27,291 bases of DNA from a virus (IMGVR_UViG_3300004461_000089:1-27291), one strand, 5' to 3'; shown: positions 7,080-15,407, counted from the first letter of the stretch. The notes: generated by a model from the sequence alone, not told the origin. Numbers and translations are program-made.

Positions 7080-9456
7080 TGCTTACATTCCCCATTACGA
7101 ATCTCGTGATGTGCTTTACTGCCGCTGGCGTGACAAGGATGGCTCCCTCATAGAGAAACATGTGACAGACTTTGAGCCATACTTCTGGGCCAATGCGTCG
7201 GACAGAAACAAGTTAGTCAGTATGGTGTCAGCGTACCCCGGTGCCCGCATTGATTGGAATCAAATGGCCGTTGGGCGGAATAAGGAAGAACTCGTGAAGG
7301 TCTTACCGTACCGTCACAAGGACATTTGGGGCATGAGAAAACAAGTTGATACTTGGGAAGCAGACATGAAATTGTCTGACCGCTACCTCATAGACAGTTG
7401 GGCACAGATGCCTGATTGGAAGCCGAGAGTATGGCACATCGACCTTGAGTGGGACCCGAAGGATAAGTTCACCACAGTGATAGGCATAGCCGACAGTCAA
7501 AGCGGAGAGCGTGTGGCCTTCTGCTGGTCAGAAGAATCAGCCGAACAACTCAGAGATTGGGAGTCGGTTGAAACGACCCGCTCTATGAATTGGGAAAACA
7601 GCAAGGGTCAGGTATCTGATGTCACATACCGCAGGGTACTGTGCAACTCAGAGAAAGCCATTTACACTAAGTTCCTTGATTATCTTGAAGAGTGCAACCC
7701 TGATGTCATTGTTGCACACGCTCTTATGTGGGCCGACCTTCCTCATATCATCGCTCGTTTAAGCGACCGAAAGGTGCTTGGGAAAGATGCTTATCGTCGC
7801 CTTAGTCCTATCGGGCGGGTGATGAAGCCTGATGAAAATGGCTACAAGAAACCTACAATGCAACCAATCGCTGGTCGTCTGTGCTTTGATACAGCCGCCT
7901 CACTTGAAAGCGGTACAGGCTTTGAGCGAGTGTGGAAGGACAGTGGTAAGCCTCAGTTGGCCAGCCGTAAGTTGGATTTTATCACAGGGCCAGACCTGTT
8001 GGACTACGGTGGTAAGTTGGAGATGTCCGTGTTCACTGGATGGTACGAACGATTCGACGAGTTCGTCGACTATTGTATGCGGGATGTGACACTGCTCAAG
8101 CGTATGGACGAGGACAACCACATACTTGCCTTTTTCTTCGCTCTCCAACGAGTATGCGGCGTAGCCTTCGATTCAACTCACAATGTCACCAGATTTGCAA
8201 GGGGACTCATTGGTCGTCGTACAGACACCAAAGCACCTACCAACATTGACATCGAGCCGGAAGACTACCCCGGCGGTCACATTCCTGCTCCTACCCCCGG
8301 TCGATACCAAAATGTCGCCGTGGTGGATTACAAGCAACTCTATCCCTCCATCATTCAATCTCACAATCTCAGTTGGGAGTCCCGTGTTGACAGAGAACTA
8401 CGCTTTGAAGACGATGTACGGGAACTACCTGACGGTACCTGTTGGCGACAAGGTAAGCCTGCCCTGTTGCCAAGGATTGTCACCGAGTTGGTCAAACTTC
8501 GTGACGAATATAAAGGCAACATGAAGACGGCCAGCGACCCCATTGAAAGGTCTGGCTGGAACACCATGCAACTCGCAGTAAAACGGTGCATGGCGTCACT
8601 ATACGGTATGTGCGCAAGTACTTACTGGGGATGGGCGGCCCCTGACATCGCCTCTGCTATCACAGCCTGTGGTCGTGAAGCAGTCAAATTTCTCATGGAG
8701 GAATCTGAGAAGCAGGGCTACAATGCACTGTACGGTCACACCGACTCAGCCTTCGTACAAATCCCATTCGACGAGGTGCCAGCACTCGCTGAGCATCTGA
8801 CGCAGACGGTTCAAAGAGAACACCAAGCCAGCCACTTCGTCGTGGAATTTGAAGCATTCATGCCCTACTGGGTCACTGGTGGCAAGAACTTGTACTACGG
8901 TATTTGCTCATGGCCCCCAGAAGACGAAGGTAAGCCCAAGTCAGCACGCTGGGGCAAAATCAGTACACTGTCCCCTGTGTCAAGGACACTTGAAAAAGAT
9001 GTGCTGAACATGCTTTGTAAGGGTGCTGATGAGAACGAAGTGGTCACTCATGTGAGGGAAATATCCCTCCGAATCAAATCAGGTGACATTGACATACCAG
9101 ATGTTTCTGGCGTCACCCGCATTCAAAAGGACCTGTGGGAGTACGCTGAGAGCATAGGTGTCCCCGGTGTAAAGGGTGCACGATATTACAATCTGCACCT
9201 CTCTGACCAATTCACTCATCCCATCTTCAAGAAAGGCGACAGTGTCAAATGGGTCTATGCAAAATCTGACCCAAGCGGCAGGCATATCGACGACATCGTA
9301 GCCTACCACGAAGCAGAGGACCTCGACGGCTTTACTCTCGACCACGATAAGATGGTTCAAAAGTTGGTTGTTGAGAAAATCAAACCCATGTTCAAGGCCA
9401 TGAAGTGGTCAACAGACTATGCGAGCGGTATGCCTCGCCCCAAAACCTACTGGTAG
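7069..9456 (+). CDS. polB: Family B DNA polymerase with 3'-5' exonuclease domain
   Basis: This 795-aa replicative polymerase starts at ATG 7069 (MIVDAYI). A GTG at 7060 is possible with GGGAGG at 7051-7056; the earlier GTG 7045 lies before that ribosome site. The exonuclease keeps its acidic residues: Exo I HIDLEW (D125, E127), Exo II AHALMWADLP (D223), Exo III YCMRD (Y335, D339). The usual Asn of Exo II is Ala. YPGG (400-403) marks the exo/pol switch. Motif A is VVDYKQLYPSI (D420), motif B KRCMASLYG (505-513, with Ala where Asn is usual), motif C YGHTDS (555-560, with His replacing the first Asp while the catalytic D559 is kept). Length is typical of archaeal PolB. It replicates the viral genome together with the clamp and loader encoded upstream. 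Confidence 0.96.
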   Translation: MIVDAYIPHYESRDVLYCRWRDKDGSLIEKHVTDFEPYFWANASDRNKLVSMVSAYPGARIDWNQMAVGRNKEELVKVLPYRHKDIWGMRKQVDTWEADMKLSDRYLIDSWAQMPDWKPRVWHIDLEWDPKDKFTTVIGIADSQSGERVAFCWSEESAEQLRDWESVETTRSMNWENSKGQVSDVTYRRVLCNSEKAIYTKFLDYLEECNPDVIVAHALMWADLPHIIARLSDRKVLGKDAYRRLSPIGRVMKPDENGYKKPTMQPIAGRLCFDTAASLESGTGFERVWKDSGKPQLASRKLDFITGPDLLDYGGKLEMSVFTGWYERFDEFVDYCMRDVTLLKRMDEDNHILAFFFALQRVCGVAFDSTHNVTRFARGLIGRRTDTKAPTNIDIEPEDYPGGHIPAPTPGRYQNVAVVDYKQLYPSIIQSHNLSWESRVDRELRFEDDVRELPDGTCWRQGKPALLPRIVTELVKLRDEYKGNMKTASDPIERSGWNTMQLAVKRCMASLYGMCASTYWGWAAPDIASAITACGREAVKFLMEESEKQGYNALYGHTDSAFVQIPFDEVPALAEHLTQTVQREHQASHFVVEFEAFMPYWVTGGKNLYYGICSWPPEDEGKPKSARWGKISTLSPVSRTLEKDVLNMLCKGADENEVVTHVREISLRIKSGDIDIPDVSGVTRIQKDLWEYAESIGVPGVKGARYYNLHLSDQFTHPIFKKGDSVKWVYAKSDPSGRHIDDIVAYHEAEDLDGFTLDHDKMVQKLVVEKIKPMFKAMKWSTDYASGMPRPKTYW

Positions 9457-9458
9457 GG

Positions 9459-9465
9459 TTAAATA
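9459..9465 (+). promoter_or_regulatory. Possible TATA box upstream of the HTH-Nmad1 gene
   Basis: TTAAATA lies in the 32-nt gap after PolB, centred about 27 nt before ATG 9489, which suits an archaeal TATA box giving a very short or absent leader. An AGGTG ribosome-site-like sequence also precedes the ATG (9478-9482). The BRE is not obvious. Confidence 0.4.
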
Positions 9466-9488
9466 CCAGAATAAGTTAGGTGCCTAAT

Positions 9489-10037
9489 ATGCGAAACATT
9501 GATGATGAAATTGTGAAAGCCGTTGAGAAAAACCCCGGACTAAGTCGTGGCGGTTTGATTAAACAGAACAAACCACTGCAAGATAGAAACAAGCAGTACA
9601 TAGGTCTGCGATTACAGCACCTCTGTGAAAATGGTTTGATAAGTAAGAAGGGTGAGCGTAAGGGCACAAGGTACTATCCGTGCACAAATCAGGATAATTA
9701 CGACCCAATAGGCTTCATGAAAAACAAGCAGACCTCGCAAAAAATCATCGATGTATTCGATGAGGTTAAGCGTATGGTCGTCAAGAAAAACCAAGCATAC
9801 GGTGACAGTATCTTCAAGCCGTCCCGAGTCTTTTACAAGGGCTCTGCTGAGCCCGGCGATTTGATTCGCATACGCATGGATGATAAGATTAGCCGTCTGA
9901 TTCAGGGTGACAAGGACATTGGCTCTGACGAAGATGTCATCAAAGACCTCATGGGCTACTGTGCTATTCTCTTGGTGACCATGCGTGAAGACAAGGAACC
10001 ACCACAGAGTTCGATGAGGGATTATTTTGAGTCGTGA
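9489..10037 (+). CDS. Winged-HTH fused to nucleotide-modification-associated (Nmad1/DUF1599-like) domain
   Basis: This is a 182-aa protein. I chose ATG 9489 over GTG 9480 because the GTG lies within the ribosome-site-like AGGTG. Residues 1-65 look like a winged helix (DDEIVKAVEKNPGLSRGGLI, then RLQHLCENGLISKKGERKGTRYY). Residues about 85-166 match the DUF1599/Nmad1 pattern: KKNQAYGDSIFKPS (99-112), DLIRIRMDDKISRLIQG (124-140), then DEDVIKDLMGYCAILL (147-162). These helical MazG-like domains occur in phages with nucleotide metabolism or base-modification genes. The C-terminus QSSMRDYF (173-180) fits the PIP-box consensus Q-x-x-h-x-x-aromatic-aromatic, so it may dock on the viral clamp. Biochemical role unproven; the domain call is fairly strong. 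Confidence 0.75.
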   Translation: MRNIDDEIVKAVEKNPGLSRGGLIKQNKPLQDRNKQYIGLRLQHLCENGLISKKGERKGTRYYPCTNQDNYDPIGFMKNKQTSQKIIDVFDEVKRMVVKKNQAYGDSIFKPSRVFYKGSAEPGDLIRIRMDDKISRLIQGDKDIGSDEDVIKDLMGYCAILLVTMREDKEPPQSSMRDYFES

Positions 10038-10983
10038 TTGGGCCGCCTACGCCAAGTCCACCTATCAGTGGCATCAAGGGCACGAGAAGATGCTTCGTGT
10101 GACGAAGTCGAGCCTTACCTCTGATTTCTCTTTCTGTCCTAAGCAGTACGAGTACAAGCGCATTGATGGGCGGAAGTCCCCTCAGACAGATGCGATGGCT
10201 CGTGGTACGAATGTTCACGACGCAATGGAACACTTCTATTTGCATGTCAAGCCAGTGTACAGAAAGGCATACGAGCAAATTAAGAAGAAGGACCGTGAAG
10301 GTGCAATGGAAGCACTCATGGCCTGTCTACCACAGCCAGACGAACCATACACGCTGGGCGAAGAGCCCATCCTGCGTCAACGCATAGAGTGGGAACTCGT
10401 GCGCCTTGAAGCAGACCCTGACAGGTTCCTGCCCATCATCAACGAATTGGAAGTACATGCGTACCAAGATGTGGTTTTTGAATTCAATGGTGAAAACATT
10501 ACAATACCCATTCACTTTGCAGGTAGCATCGACAGAGGCTATGAAACAGAGGAAGGAAAAGTTGCCTTGATGGAATTGAAGACCGGTAAGTGGAAGCCTA
10601 CCAACTTCAAGATACGAGGTATGCGGACTGAGATGGCGTTTTACATGGACCTCTTGCAGAAGGCAGAGCACCCATTGAAAGATGTGACCCATTGGGGTTG
10701 GTTTTATCCAGCAGGGGAACGACCCGGTGAGCATGGTACACAGAACGATGTGACCTACGAGAAGGTGAATCGTCGCTACCTGACCTCACTACGGAAACAA
10801 CTCAACAATCTTTTGGAGGCGTACTTCACAAACAATTTCAAACCCGACCCAAGCCCCGGCAAGTGTGCTTGGTGTGAGTTCATAGCAGAGTGTCCTGCTT
10901 GGCAGGACGACGGTGACAAGTATTGGAAGATGCCGCCGACTCGCCTTGAGAAACAAAGAAAACGAGAGGAGGCCCAAGAATGA
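10027..10983 (+). CDS. Cas4/RecB-like PD-(D/E)xK nuclease with Fe-S cluster
   Basis: This is a 318-aa nuclease. The TTG start at 10027 is supported by GATGAGGG 6 nt upstream; an internal ATG at 10090 would give 297 aa and still keep the domain. KSSLTSDFSFCPKQYEYKR (28-45) is the entry motif of the RecB-like family, with Cys37. GTNVHDAMEHF (60-70) is the conserved His helix. Motif II is GSIDRGY (Asp169) and motif III LMELKTGK (181-188), followed by MRTEMAFY near the QxxxY position. CAWCEFIAEC (280-289) gives three cysteines, which with Cys37 form the 4Fe-4S set of Cas4/AddB-type nucleases. Likely roles are DNA end processing in recombination with the RecA-like ATPase. It overlaps the Nmad1 gene by 11 nt. 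Confidence 0.85.
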   Translation: MSRDWAAYAKSTYQWHQGHEKMLRVTKSSLTSDFSFCPKQYEYKRIDGRKSPQTDAMARGTNVHDAMEHFYLHVKPVYRKAYEQIKKKDREGAMEALMACLPQPDEPYTLGEEPILRQRIEWELVRLEADPDRFLPIINELEVHAYQDVVFEFNGENITIPIHFAGSIDRGYETEEGKVALMELKTGKWKPTNFKIRGMRTEMAFYMDLLQKAEHPLKDVTHWGWFYPAGERPGEHGTQNDVTYEKVNRRYLTSLRKQLNNLLEAYFTNNFKPDPSPGKCAWCEFIAECPAWQDDGDKYWKMPPTRLEKQRKREEAQE

Positions 10984-11222
10984 TTTTGCTACCCTATGTG
11001 ACAGAGGCAATTTGCTTCTGGATTGAATCGAAGTACCGTCGCTTGCCGGTCGTGGGGTGGGGCCACCTCAACTCAGGAGTCGTGAACATCAAGACCTTTG
11101 ATGAAGAGGTTGAGATAACTCTGGACTACTCGCTACTCACCCCCAAGGGTACTGCTCTTCGGACCATACTTACGAACATTGATGCTTTTTTGGAGGACTG
11201 GGTAAATGAGGCTGAAACTTGA
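10980..11222 (+). CDS. Hypothetical 80-aa protein
   Basis: No recognisable family. The protein starts MILLPYVTEAICFWIESKYRR, has a beta-rich middle (SGVVNIKTFDEEVEITLDY) and a helical end (LRTILTNIDAFLEDWV). There is no clear membrane segment or zinc motif. GAGAGGAGG (10964-10972) lies 7 nt before ATG 10980, which overlaps the nuclease stop as ATGA. The 3' end overlaps the primase gene by 17 nt. The strong ribosome site and coupling support expression with the nuclease and primase. Confidence 0.6.
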   Translation: MILLPYVTEAICFWIESKYRRLPVVGWGHLNSGVVNIKTFDEEVEITLDYSLLTPKGTALRTILTNIDAFLEDWVNEAET

Positions 11223-12309
11223 CTACCCTCGTGAAGTCCTTGAACTCAGCACTGAGAAAGGAAGAGGGTTCAGGAAACTTGTGAACAGCAAGGGTGACTT
11301 TGAGCGGTACTGGCGTGGTAAGAATGGCGTGTCGAACGCCTACACGACCGTTTATGGCTATCGTGCAACAGAGCCCCCTCATCACAAACGGGTCAATCTA
11401 TACACGCCTATCATCCGCCACTTCGTGCTTGATTTTGACGCCATGGATTTCAAGGATAGGGACAGAGCAATCGTCGAGCCAGAGGAACCTCTTCGGCAGA
11501 CAATGAGGCTTCATGAACATCTGAAAGAAAGGGCCATTCGTCACGGTGTTTGGTTCAGTGGCGGCGGCTACCATGTGTGGATAGCCTTGGCAGAAACACT
11601 CACACCATCAACTGGTTCGCAGTTGTCTGCCATCAAAGAAGCAGGTATGCGACGAGTCAATGACTGGGTCAAGGAATTCGACCTGTACTGTTGCGACCCT
11701 GCTGTGCCATTTGATACGAGTGGTTTAATCAGAATCCCAAATTCATTCAATGCCAAGCGAGGCTTCTGGAGCATACCGCTCAGCACAGAGGACTTAGAAG
11801 CAGGCTATCAGCACATCATAAAAATGGCAAAGACGCACAAGAGTGGGTACAAGGAATACGGCACCGAGGGTGTTCAATTAGAGATACGCAAAGTGGAAGA
11901 CAAGGTTGAGATATTCAACCCTGCCACAGAAGCACTTGACCTTCCTACGGTTAAGATGAATGATGTCATCATACTGCCCTGCCTCAATCAAGCGGCCTGT
12001 CATGTAGGAGGAAACCCCAGTCATGATGCTCGCGTACAGTTGGTGAAGTATTTGGCTAAGCGTAAGAGAAACTTCTTACCCATCAGTGGCTTTTCAAATA
12101 GGGACTTGCAAGCCCACGGGGAAGAAATTGTCAATTACATTATGAAACTTCAATGGGCAGACCAAGACGAAGGTGTCACCCGCTACCAAGTATCGACTAT
12201 CGTCACTAAGGATTATCCTCAAACTTGTAAGATGCTGTGGGGCAAAGGTTTGTGCCTTGGTAAGTGTCGCTACTGGGACAAAACAGGGAGTGTTGAAAAT
12301 GGCAGTTGA
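11206..12309 (+). CDS. Archaeo-eukaryotic primase, PriS catalytic domain fused to PriL-like Fe-S domain
   Basis: This is a 367-aa primase. The catalytic part has HFVLDFDAMD (72-81; D76 and D78 as the metal-binding DxD), SGGGYHVWI (118-126; the SxH nucleotide-binding motif with H123), and FDTSGLIRIPNSFNAKRGF (169-187, matching the third AEP motif). From about residue 250 the sequence follows the PriL C-terminal pattern: ILPCLNQA (Cys259), HDARVQLVKYLAKR (273-286), then CKMLWGKGLCLGKC (341-354) with Cys341, Cys350 and Cys354, giving four candidate 4Fe-4S ligands. Cellular archaea split these functions over PriS and PriL; here both are in one chain. It would synthesise primers for PolB. GGAGG (11192-11196) precedes ATG 11206. 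Confidence 0.88.
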   Translation: MRLKLDYPREVLELSTEKGRGFRKLVNSKGDFERYWRGKNGVSNAYTTVYGYRATEPPHHKRVNLYTPIIRHFVLDFDAMDFKDRDRAIVEPEEPLRQTMRLHEHLKERAIRHGVWFSGGGYHVWIALAETLTPSTGSQLSAIKEAGMRRVNDWVKEFDLYCCDPAVPFDTSGLIRIPNSFNAKRGFWSIPLSTEDLEAGYQHIIKMAKTHKSGYKEYGTEGVQLEIRKVEDKVEIFNPATEALDLPTVKMNDVIILPCLNQAACHVGGNPSHDARVQLVKYLAKRKRNFLPISGFSNRDLQAHGEEIVNYIMKLQWADQDEGVTRYQVSTIVTKDYPQTCKMLWGKGLCLGKCRYWDKTGSVENGS

Positions 12310-12517
12310 ATGGTGCTTATTCTGTAATAGAAAAATCAACACCAGTACCCAAGGAAAGAGGAGGAAGAAACCTATGTGCTATTCCTGTCGAGAAGCCGGG
12401 GCTCCAGACGAATACAGATGTAATGGCATCAATTCCAGTAAAAAAAGATGCAAACAATGGGCCCTTGAAGACAAAAGTTATTGCGTTTCTCACAAACATT
12501 TGGAGGGTAAGGAATGA
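12299..12517 (+). CDS. 72-aa zinc-binding protein with two cysteine clusters
   Basis: This starts at ATG 12299 with GGGAG at 12286-12290 and overlaps the primase by 11 nt. The first cluster is CLFC (6-9) with CYSC (27-30). The second is RCNGINSSKKRCKQWALE followed by YCVSH, a C-x9-C-x10-C-x2-H arrangement like the short C/H domain scattered through phage and algal-virus proteins (DUF5763-like). The linker is very basic (KRRKK). DNA or RNA contact is plausible. The exact function is unknown. Confidence 0.68.
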   Translation: MAVEWCLFCNRKINTSTQGKRRKKPMCYSCREAGAPDEYRCNGINSSKKRCKQWALEDKSYCVSHKHLEGKE

Positions 12518-13224
12518 GCACACCCCCTCTAATCGCCGATAGCAACGAACGAGGTCCCCTGTACGAAGCGGTAGAGCGCATGGCTCGCAAAGAGGGCATC
12601 TTAGTCAAATCTCAATTCCTACAAGGGATGGGCGATTACAAAGCAGGTGACGGGCATGTCGAATGCAAAAGTCTAAGTGACTTCTTTCAATCCAGCCACA
12701 GCGGCCACTTGTGGCGTCAACTCGACAACCTCGATGCTAACTGTGGGCGTGTGTTTTTGGTTGTACATGGTGATATTGCCAAGTACATCAAGATGGCACA
12801 AGCACGAGGTAAGAAAGCCTCCTACTCACGGGTCACCAACGAACTGATGGGTACCTTTGCCCGCATCATGGCCGACTTCGATTGTCATATTTACAAAGCC
12901 AAGGACCATGTGGAAGCCGCGATGTTCCTTGTCAAATTGCATCAAAAGTTGCATAAGCCAGCCAGCCGACACGGCGCAAGAGCCGTCACACGGGTGTCCA
13001 CTAATGATGTACGACAGGACATGTTGCTTGCAATTCCGGGTTTCGGACCCGATTTAGTAAGTAAGTTAATTGACAAATGTGGCAGTATTGAGGAGATGGT
13101 TTATATCGAATCACTGAAACGGGTCAAAGGTATGGGACCTGTATTGCGACAAAGGCTCATCGATGTTCTTACATCGGAAGAAGCAGTACGAGTCGAGAAA
13201 ACATATCAGAAACGGAGAGAATGA
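12514..13224 (+). CDS. ERCC4-type (XPF/Mus81/Hef) structure-specific nuclease with HhH domain
   Basis: This 236-aa protein combines a short ERCC4 nuclease with a tandem helix-hairpin-helix domain, the layout of archaeal XPF/Hef C-terminal halves. Active-site elements are IADSNERG (7-14), GDY (40-42) and HVECKSLSDFF (48-58), where ECK replaces the usual ERK, with LWRQL (66-70) after it. The HhH pair is DMLLAIPGFGPDLVSKLI and LKRVKGMGPVLRQRLI near the C-terminus. Such enzymes cut flaps, forks and branched DNA, so it probably processes replication or recombination intermediates. Unlike many archaeal XPFs it has no C-terminal PIP box. GGAGGG is 6 nt before ATG 12514, with an ATGA overlap with the zinc gene. 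Confidence 0.9.
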   Translation: MSTPPLIADSNERGPLYEAVERMARKEGILVKSQFLQGMGDYKAGDGHVECKSLSDFFQSSHSGHLWRQLDNLDANCGRVFLVVHGDIAKYIKMAQARGKKASYSRVTNELMGTFARIMADFDCHIYKAKDHVEAAMFLVKLHQKLHKPASRHGARAVTRVSTNDVRQDMLLAIPGFGPDLVSKLIDKCGSIEEMVYIESLKRVKGMGPVLRQRLIDVLTSEEAVRVEKTYQKRRE

Positions 13225-13225
13225 A

Positions 13226-14641
13226 ATGATGGACCACAACGCAGACAAGTACGAAGCCGTGCAAAGATACCCGATTTTGAAGGGCTACCTCAGTCACTTT
13301 AGAGAGGTAAGTAAAAACAACGAAATACCCGGCATGTTGTCATTCTTTTACCTGCTCGGACAGGTTGCTTTACCATTCGTAAGAATACCCATTGGGGGAA
13401 GCAACATCGACCCCCGTGTTAGCGTATTCTGGATTCAAGACACACGGACAGGTAAGTCCGTAGCATTTGAAATTGTACAGCGAGTGGCCCGTGACATCGG
13501 TATAGACGCTGTGGATTACAGCACAGGTACAGATGCGGCACTTGTAGGGTCATTTGTACAAGAAGACCCCAGCGAACCACCTGTACAGCGCCCCGGCGTT
13601 TTGGCAGGACGAAAGTGCTTGAACTTTGATGAAGGTAGCATCCTTCTCAAGCCCAATCAACATTCAGAGGGGACTGTCTTGTTTTTACAGACGGCTCTAA
13701 ATTCGGCAGGTACTGGGCGAAATGTGCTAACCAAGCATCTTCGTGACGGGACAATCAAAATCAAATCAGAGGTATCACTATGGATTACTACATTCCCTCC
13801 GAAGGGAATCAGAGAGCATGTACTGGACAAGGGTATCTTTCAAAGAGTACTGCTCTATTGGCGCGACTGGACTATCGAAATGAAGAGGGAAGTTGCTCAC
13901 GAACTGGCGGCGAGCGTACATAGAAGAACCAAGCACTCCGTGTCATACAGTGAAATCATCAAGTTCTTTGATGAATTGCAGACTAACTTGAGGAGGAGAG
14001 TCTGTGATTTAGCAGGTATCACTATCCTGCAATGGGAAGAGGCAGATGACGACACTCAGGAAGAATGGTCTATGGACATTATTGATGAAATGTTCACCAT
14101 CGATGAATCGTATGTGCCTGCTCTTGTGAGTGCCATTGATGAGTACTACCATCTGGTGGAGCAGATGGACCCTCACAAACAAGGGGTCTGCGCATCGTTC
14201 ATCATGGGCCTTCAAAACTACACCAATGTCATCGCTCATCACTTTGCTATGATTGAGGGTACATGGGTTGTGCGAGGCGACCATATTGACATGGCTAAGG
14301 AGATTCTCTATGACCTGTATCACAACTTAATTCACTGGCTGGAGGCAGAAGTCAAAGTGGGTATGGGTGTCAAAGAAGCCAAGAGCATGGAAGTCGGCTG
14401 GAAGAAAGGTTATTTCGCTTGCGAAAGGGTGGACTTCGACGACAACCGTGGAGAAGGCTGGGTCAGGAAGACAGAACTGTACGCCTCTTATGGTAAGAAC
14501 CAGAACCTCAGTAGCAACAATTCAATCAACAAACGGTACAATGACTTCGGCGCTAAGATGTTTGAGGAAACCAGCCACAAGGTCAAGAAGTATGTGCGTC
14601 TGCGCAAGGAGCATCTCAAAGGGGGACTCCCGAATGAGTGA
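13226..14641 (+). CDS. AAA+/DUF3987-like ATPase, putative replicative helicase
   Basis: This is a 471-aa protein starting at ATG 13226 (GGAGAGA at 13214-13220); a longer frame from 13163 would run back into the nuclease gene. The P-loop is WIQDTRTGKSVA (69-80), with Lys77 and Ser78 but without the usual first Gly. Walker B is CLNFDEGS (131-138). Sensor-1-like LWITTFPP (185-192) and an arginine-finger-like KGIFQR (202-207) follow. This order resembles DUF3987-type proteins of phage and plasmid primase-helicases, and more distantly MCM/SF3 helicases. The C-terminal part (about 230-471) is helical with a winged-helix-like end. Directly after the primase-nuclease block, it is the best candidate for the replicative helicase of this window, though helicase activity is inferred. 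Confidence 0.65.
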   Translation: MMDHNADKYEAVQRYPILKGYLSHFREVSKNNEIPGMLSFFYLLGQVALPFVRIPIGGSNIDPRVSVFWIQDTRTGKSVAFEIVQRVARDIGIDAVDYSTGTDAALVGSFVQEDPSEPPVQRPGVLAGRKCLNFDEGSILLKPNQHSEGTVLFLQTALNSAGTGRNVLTKHLRDGTIKIKSEVSLWITTFPPKGIREHVLDKGIFQRVLLYWRDWTIEMKREVAHELAASVHRRTKHSVSYSEIIKFFDELQTNLRRRVCDLAGITILQWEEADDDTQEEWSMDIIDEMFTIDESYVPALVSAIDEYYHLVEQMDPHKQGVCASFIMGLQNYTNVIAHHFAMIEGTWVVRGDHIDMAKEILYDLYHNLIHWLEAEVKVGMGVKEAKSMEVGWKKGYFACERVDFDDNRGEGWVRKTELYASYGKNQNLSSNNSINKRYNDFGAKMFEETSHKVKKYVRLRKEHLKGGLPNE

Positions 14642-14786
14642 GTGCATGGTATGCGGTGACCCCGGTCATGGTGAGAATTTCTCACAATGTGGTACCGATT
14701 ACAAGGGTCGACCCAAGCATATTTGTCCGCCATGTTCAAAAGTCGTGAACGAAGTCTTTGCAATTGTCGGGAGGCCACTGGTATGA
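14634..14786 (+). CDS. 50-aa zinc-ribbon microprotein
   Basis: It runs from MSECMVCGDPGHGENF to FAIVGRPLV, 50 residues, with CMVC (4-7), Cys19 and CPPC (31-34), a zinc ribbon with an extra Cys and His. The start overlaps the helicase stop by 8 nt and the stop overlaps the exonuclease start (ATGA). No family is recognised. Coupling and cysteine pattern support it as a gene. Confidence 0.6.
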   Translation: MSECMVCGDPGHGENFSQCGTDYKGRPKHICPPCSKVVNEVFAIVGRPLV

Positions 14787-15394
14787 CGGGAATCTTATCC
14801 ATTGACATTGAAACAAAGAACTTCTCACACGAGATAGGCGGCTGGGGCAACACCCATCTTTTTGAGCCTACCGTGGTTGCTACATGGGACGGTACAGATG
14901 GTACCGTGTACTGCAACAAGTCACAAGCAAAGGAATTCCTCGACAAGGGTGTCAAGGTAAAACCCCTACACTCAGAAATACTTGGCAAGGACATAGAAGC
15001 ACACATAGCCAAGGGTGGCAAAGTGATTGGTCACAACATCGTGGGCTTCGATTTACCTATTCTCAGAGATAGCCTTGACTGCTGGTCAGCAGGCGATATT
15101 CTCGGCAAGGCAGGAGATTGTATCATAGATACTTCTGCAAAATTACGGTCGGCCACAGGGTCGACAATTCCGTTGGCAGACGCATGTCTGCACACCCTTG
15201 GTAAAGGGAAGACAATGAAAAGCCACGACGCTCCATTGGAGTGGCGCAAAGGCAACTATGGCAAGGTGGCAGACTACTGCCTCAAGGACGCTCAACTCGC
15301 ATACGAATTATGGGAGCATGGGAACAAAGAAGGATTTGTCAAGGCCCGTTGCAGAAAGACGGGCGTTGTCAAAGAGTTCGACATAAACTGGTAA
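14783..15394 (+). CDS. Stand-alone DEDDy 3'-5' exonuclease
   Basis: This 203-aa protein starts at ATG 14783, with GGGAGG (14769-14774) upstream and an ATGA overlap with the previous gene. It contains all DEDDy motifs: Exo I SIDIETK (6-12; D8, E10), Exo II GHNIVGFDLPIL (83-94; N85, D90) and Exo III YCLKDAQL (165-172; Y165, D169). It resembles the free-standing exonuclease domain of family B polymerases (RNase_H_2-like). Likely role is removal of 3' ends in proofreading, repair or recombination. Its Exo II keeps the GHN that the viral PolB has lost (AHA there), so it may complement the polymerase; that is inference. Confidence 0.85.
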   Translation: MTGILSIDIETKNFSHEIGGWGNTHLFEPTVVATWDGTDGTVYCNKSQAKEFLDKGVKVKPLHSEILGKDIEAHIAKGGKVIGHNIVGFDLPILRDSLDCWSAGDILGKAGDCIIDTSAKLRSATGSTIPLADACLHTLGKGKTMKSHDAPLEWRKGNYGKVADYCLKDAQLAYELWEHGNKEGFVKARCRKTGVVKEFDINW

Positions 15395-15407
15395 GAGAGG
15401 AAAATAT

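Noticed and set aside
12655-12690. PIP-box-like SLSDFF in the ERCC4 nuclease
   Set aside because: It belongs to the nuclease active-site segment (ECKSLSDFF, equivalent to ERKS-x-DF in XPF), not an exposed tail.
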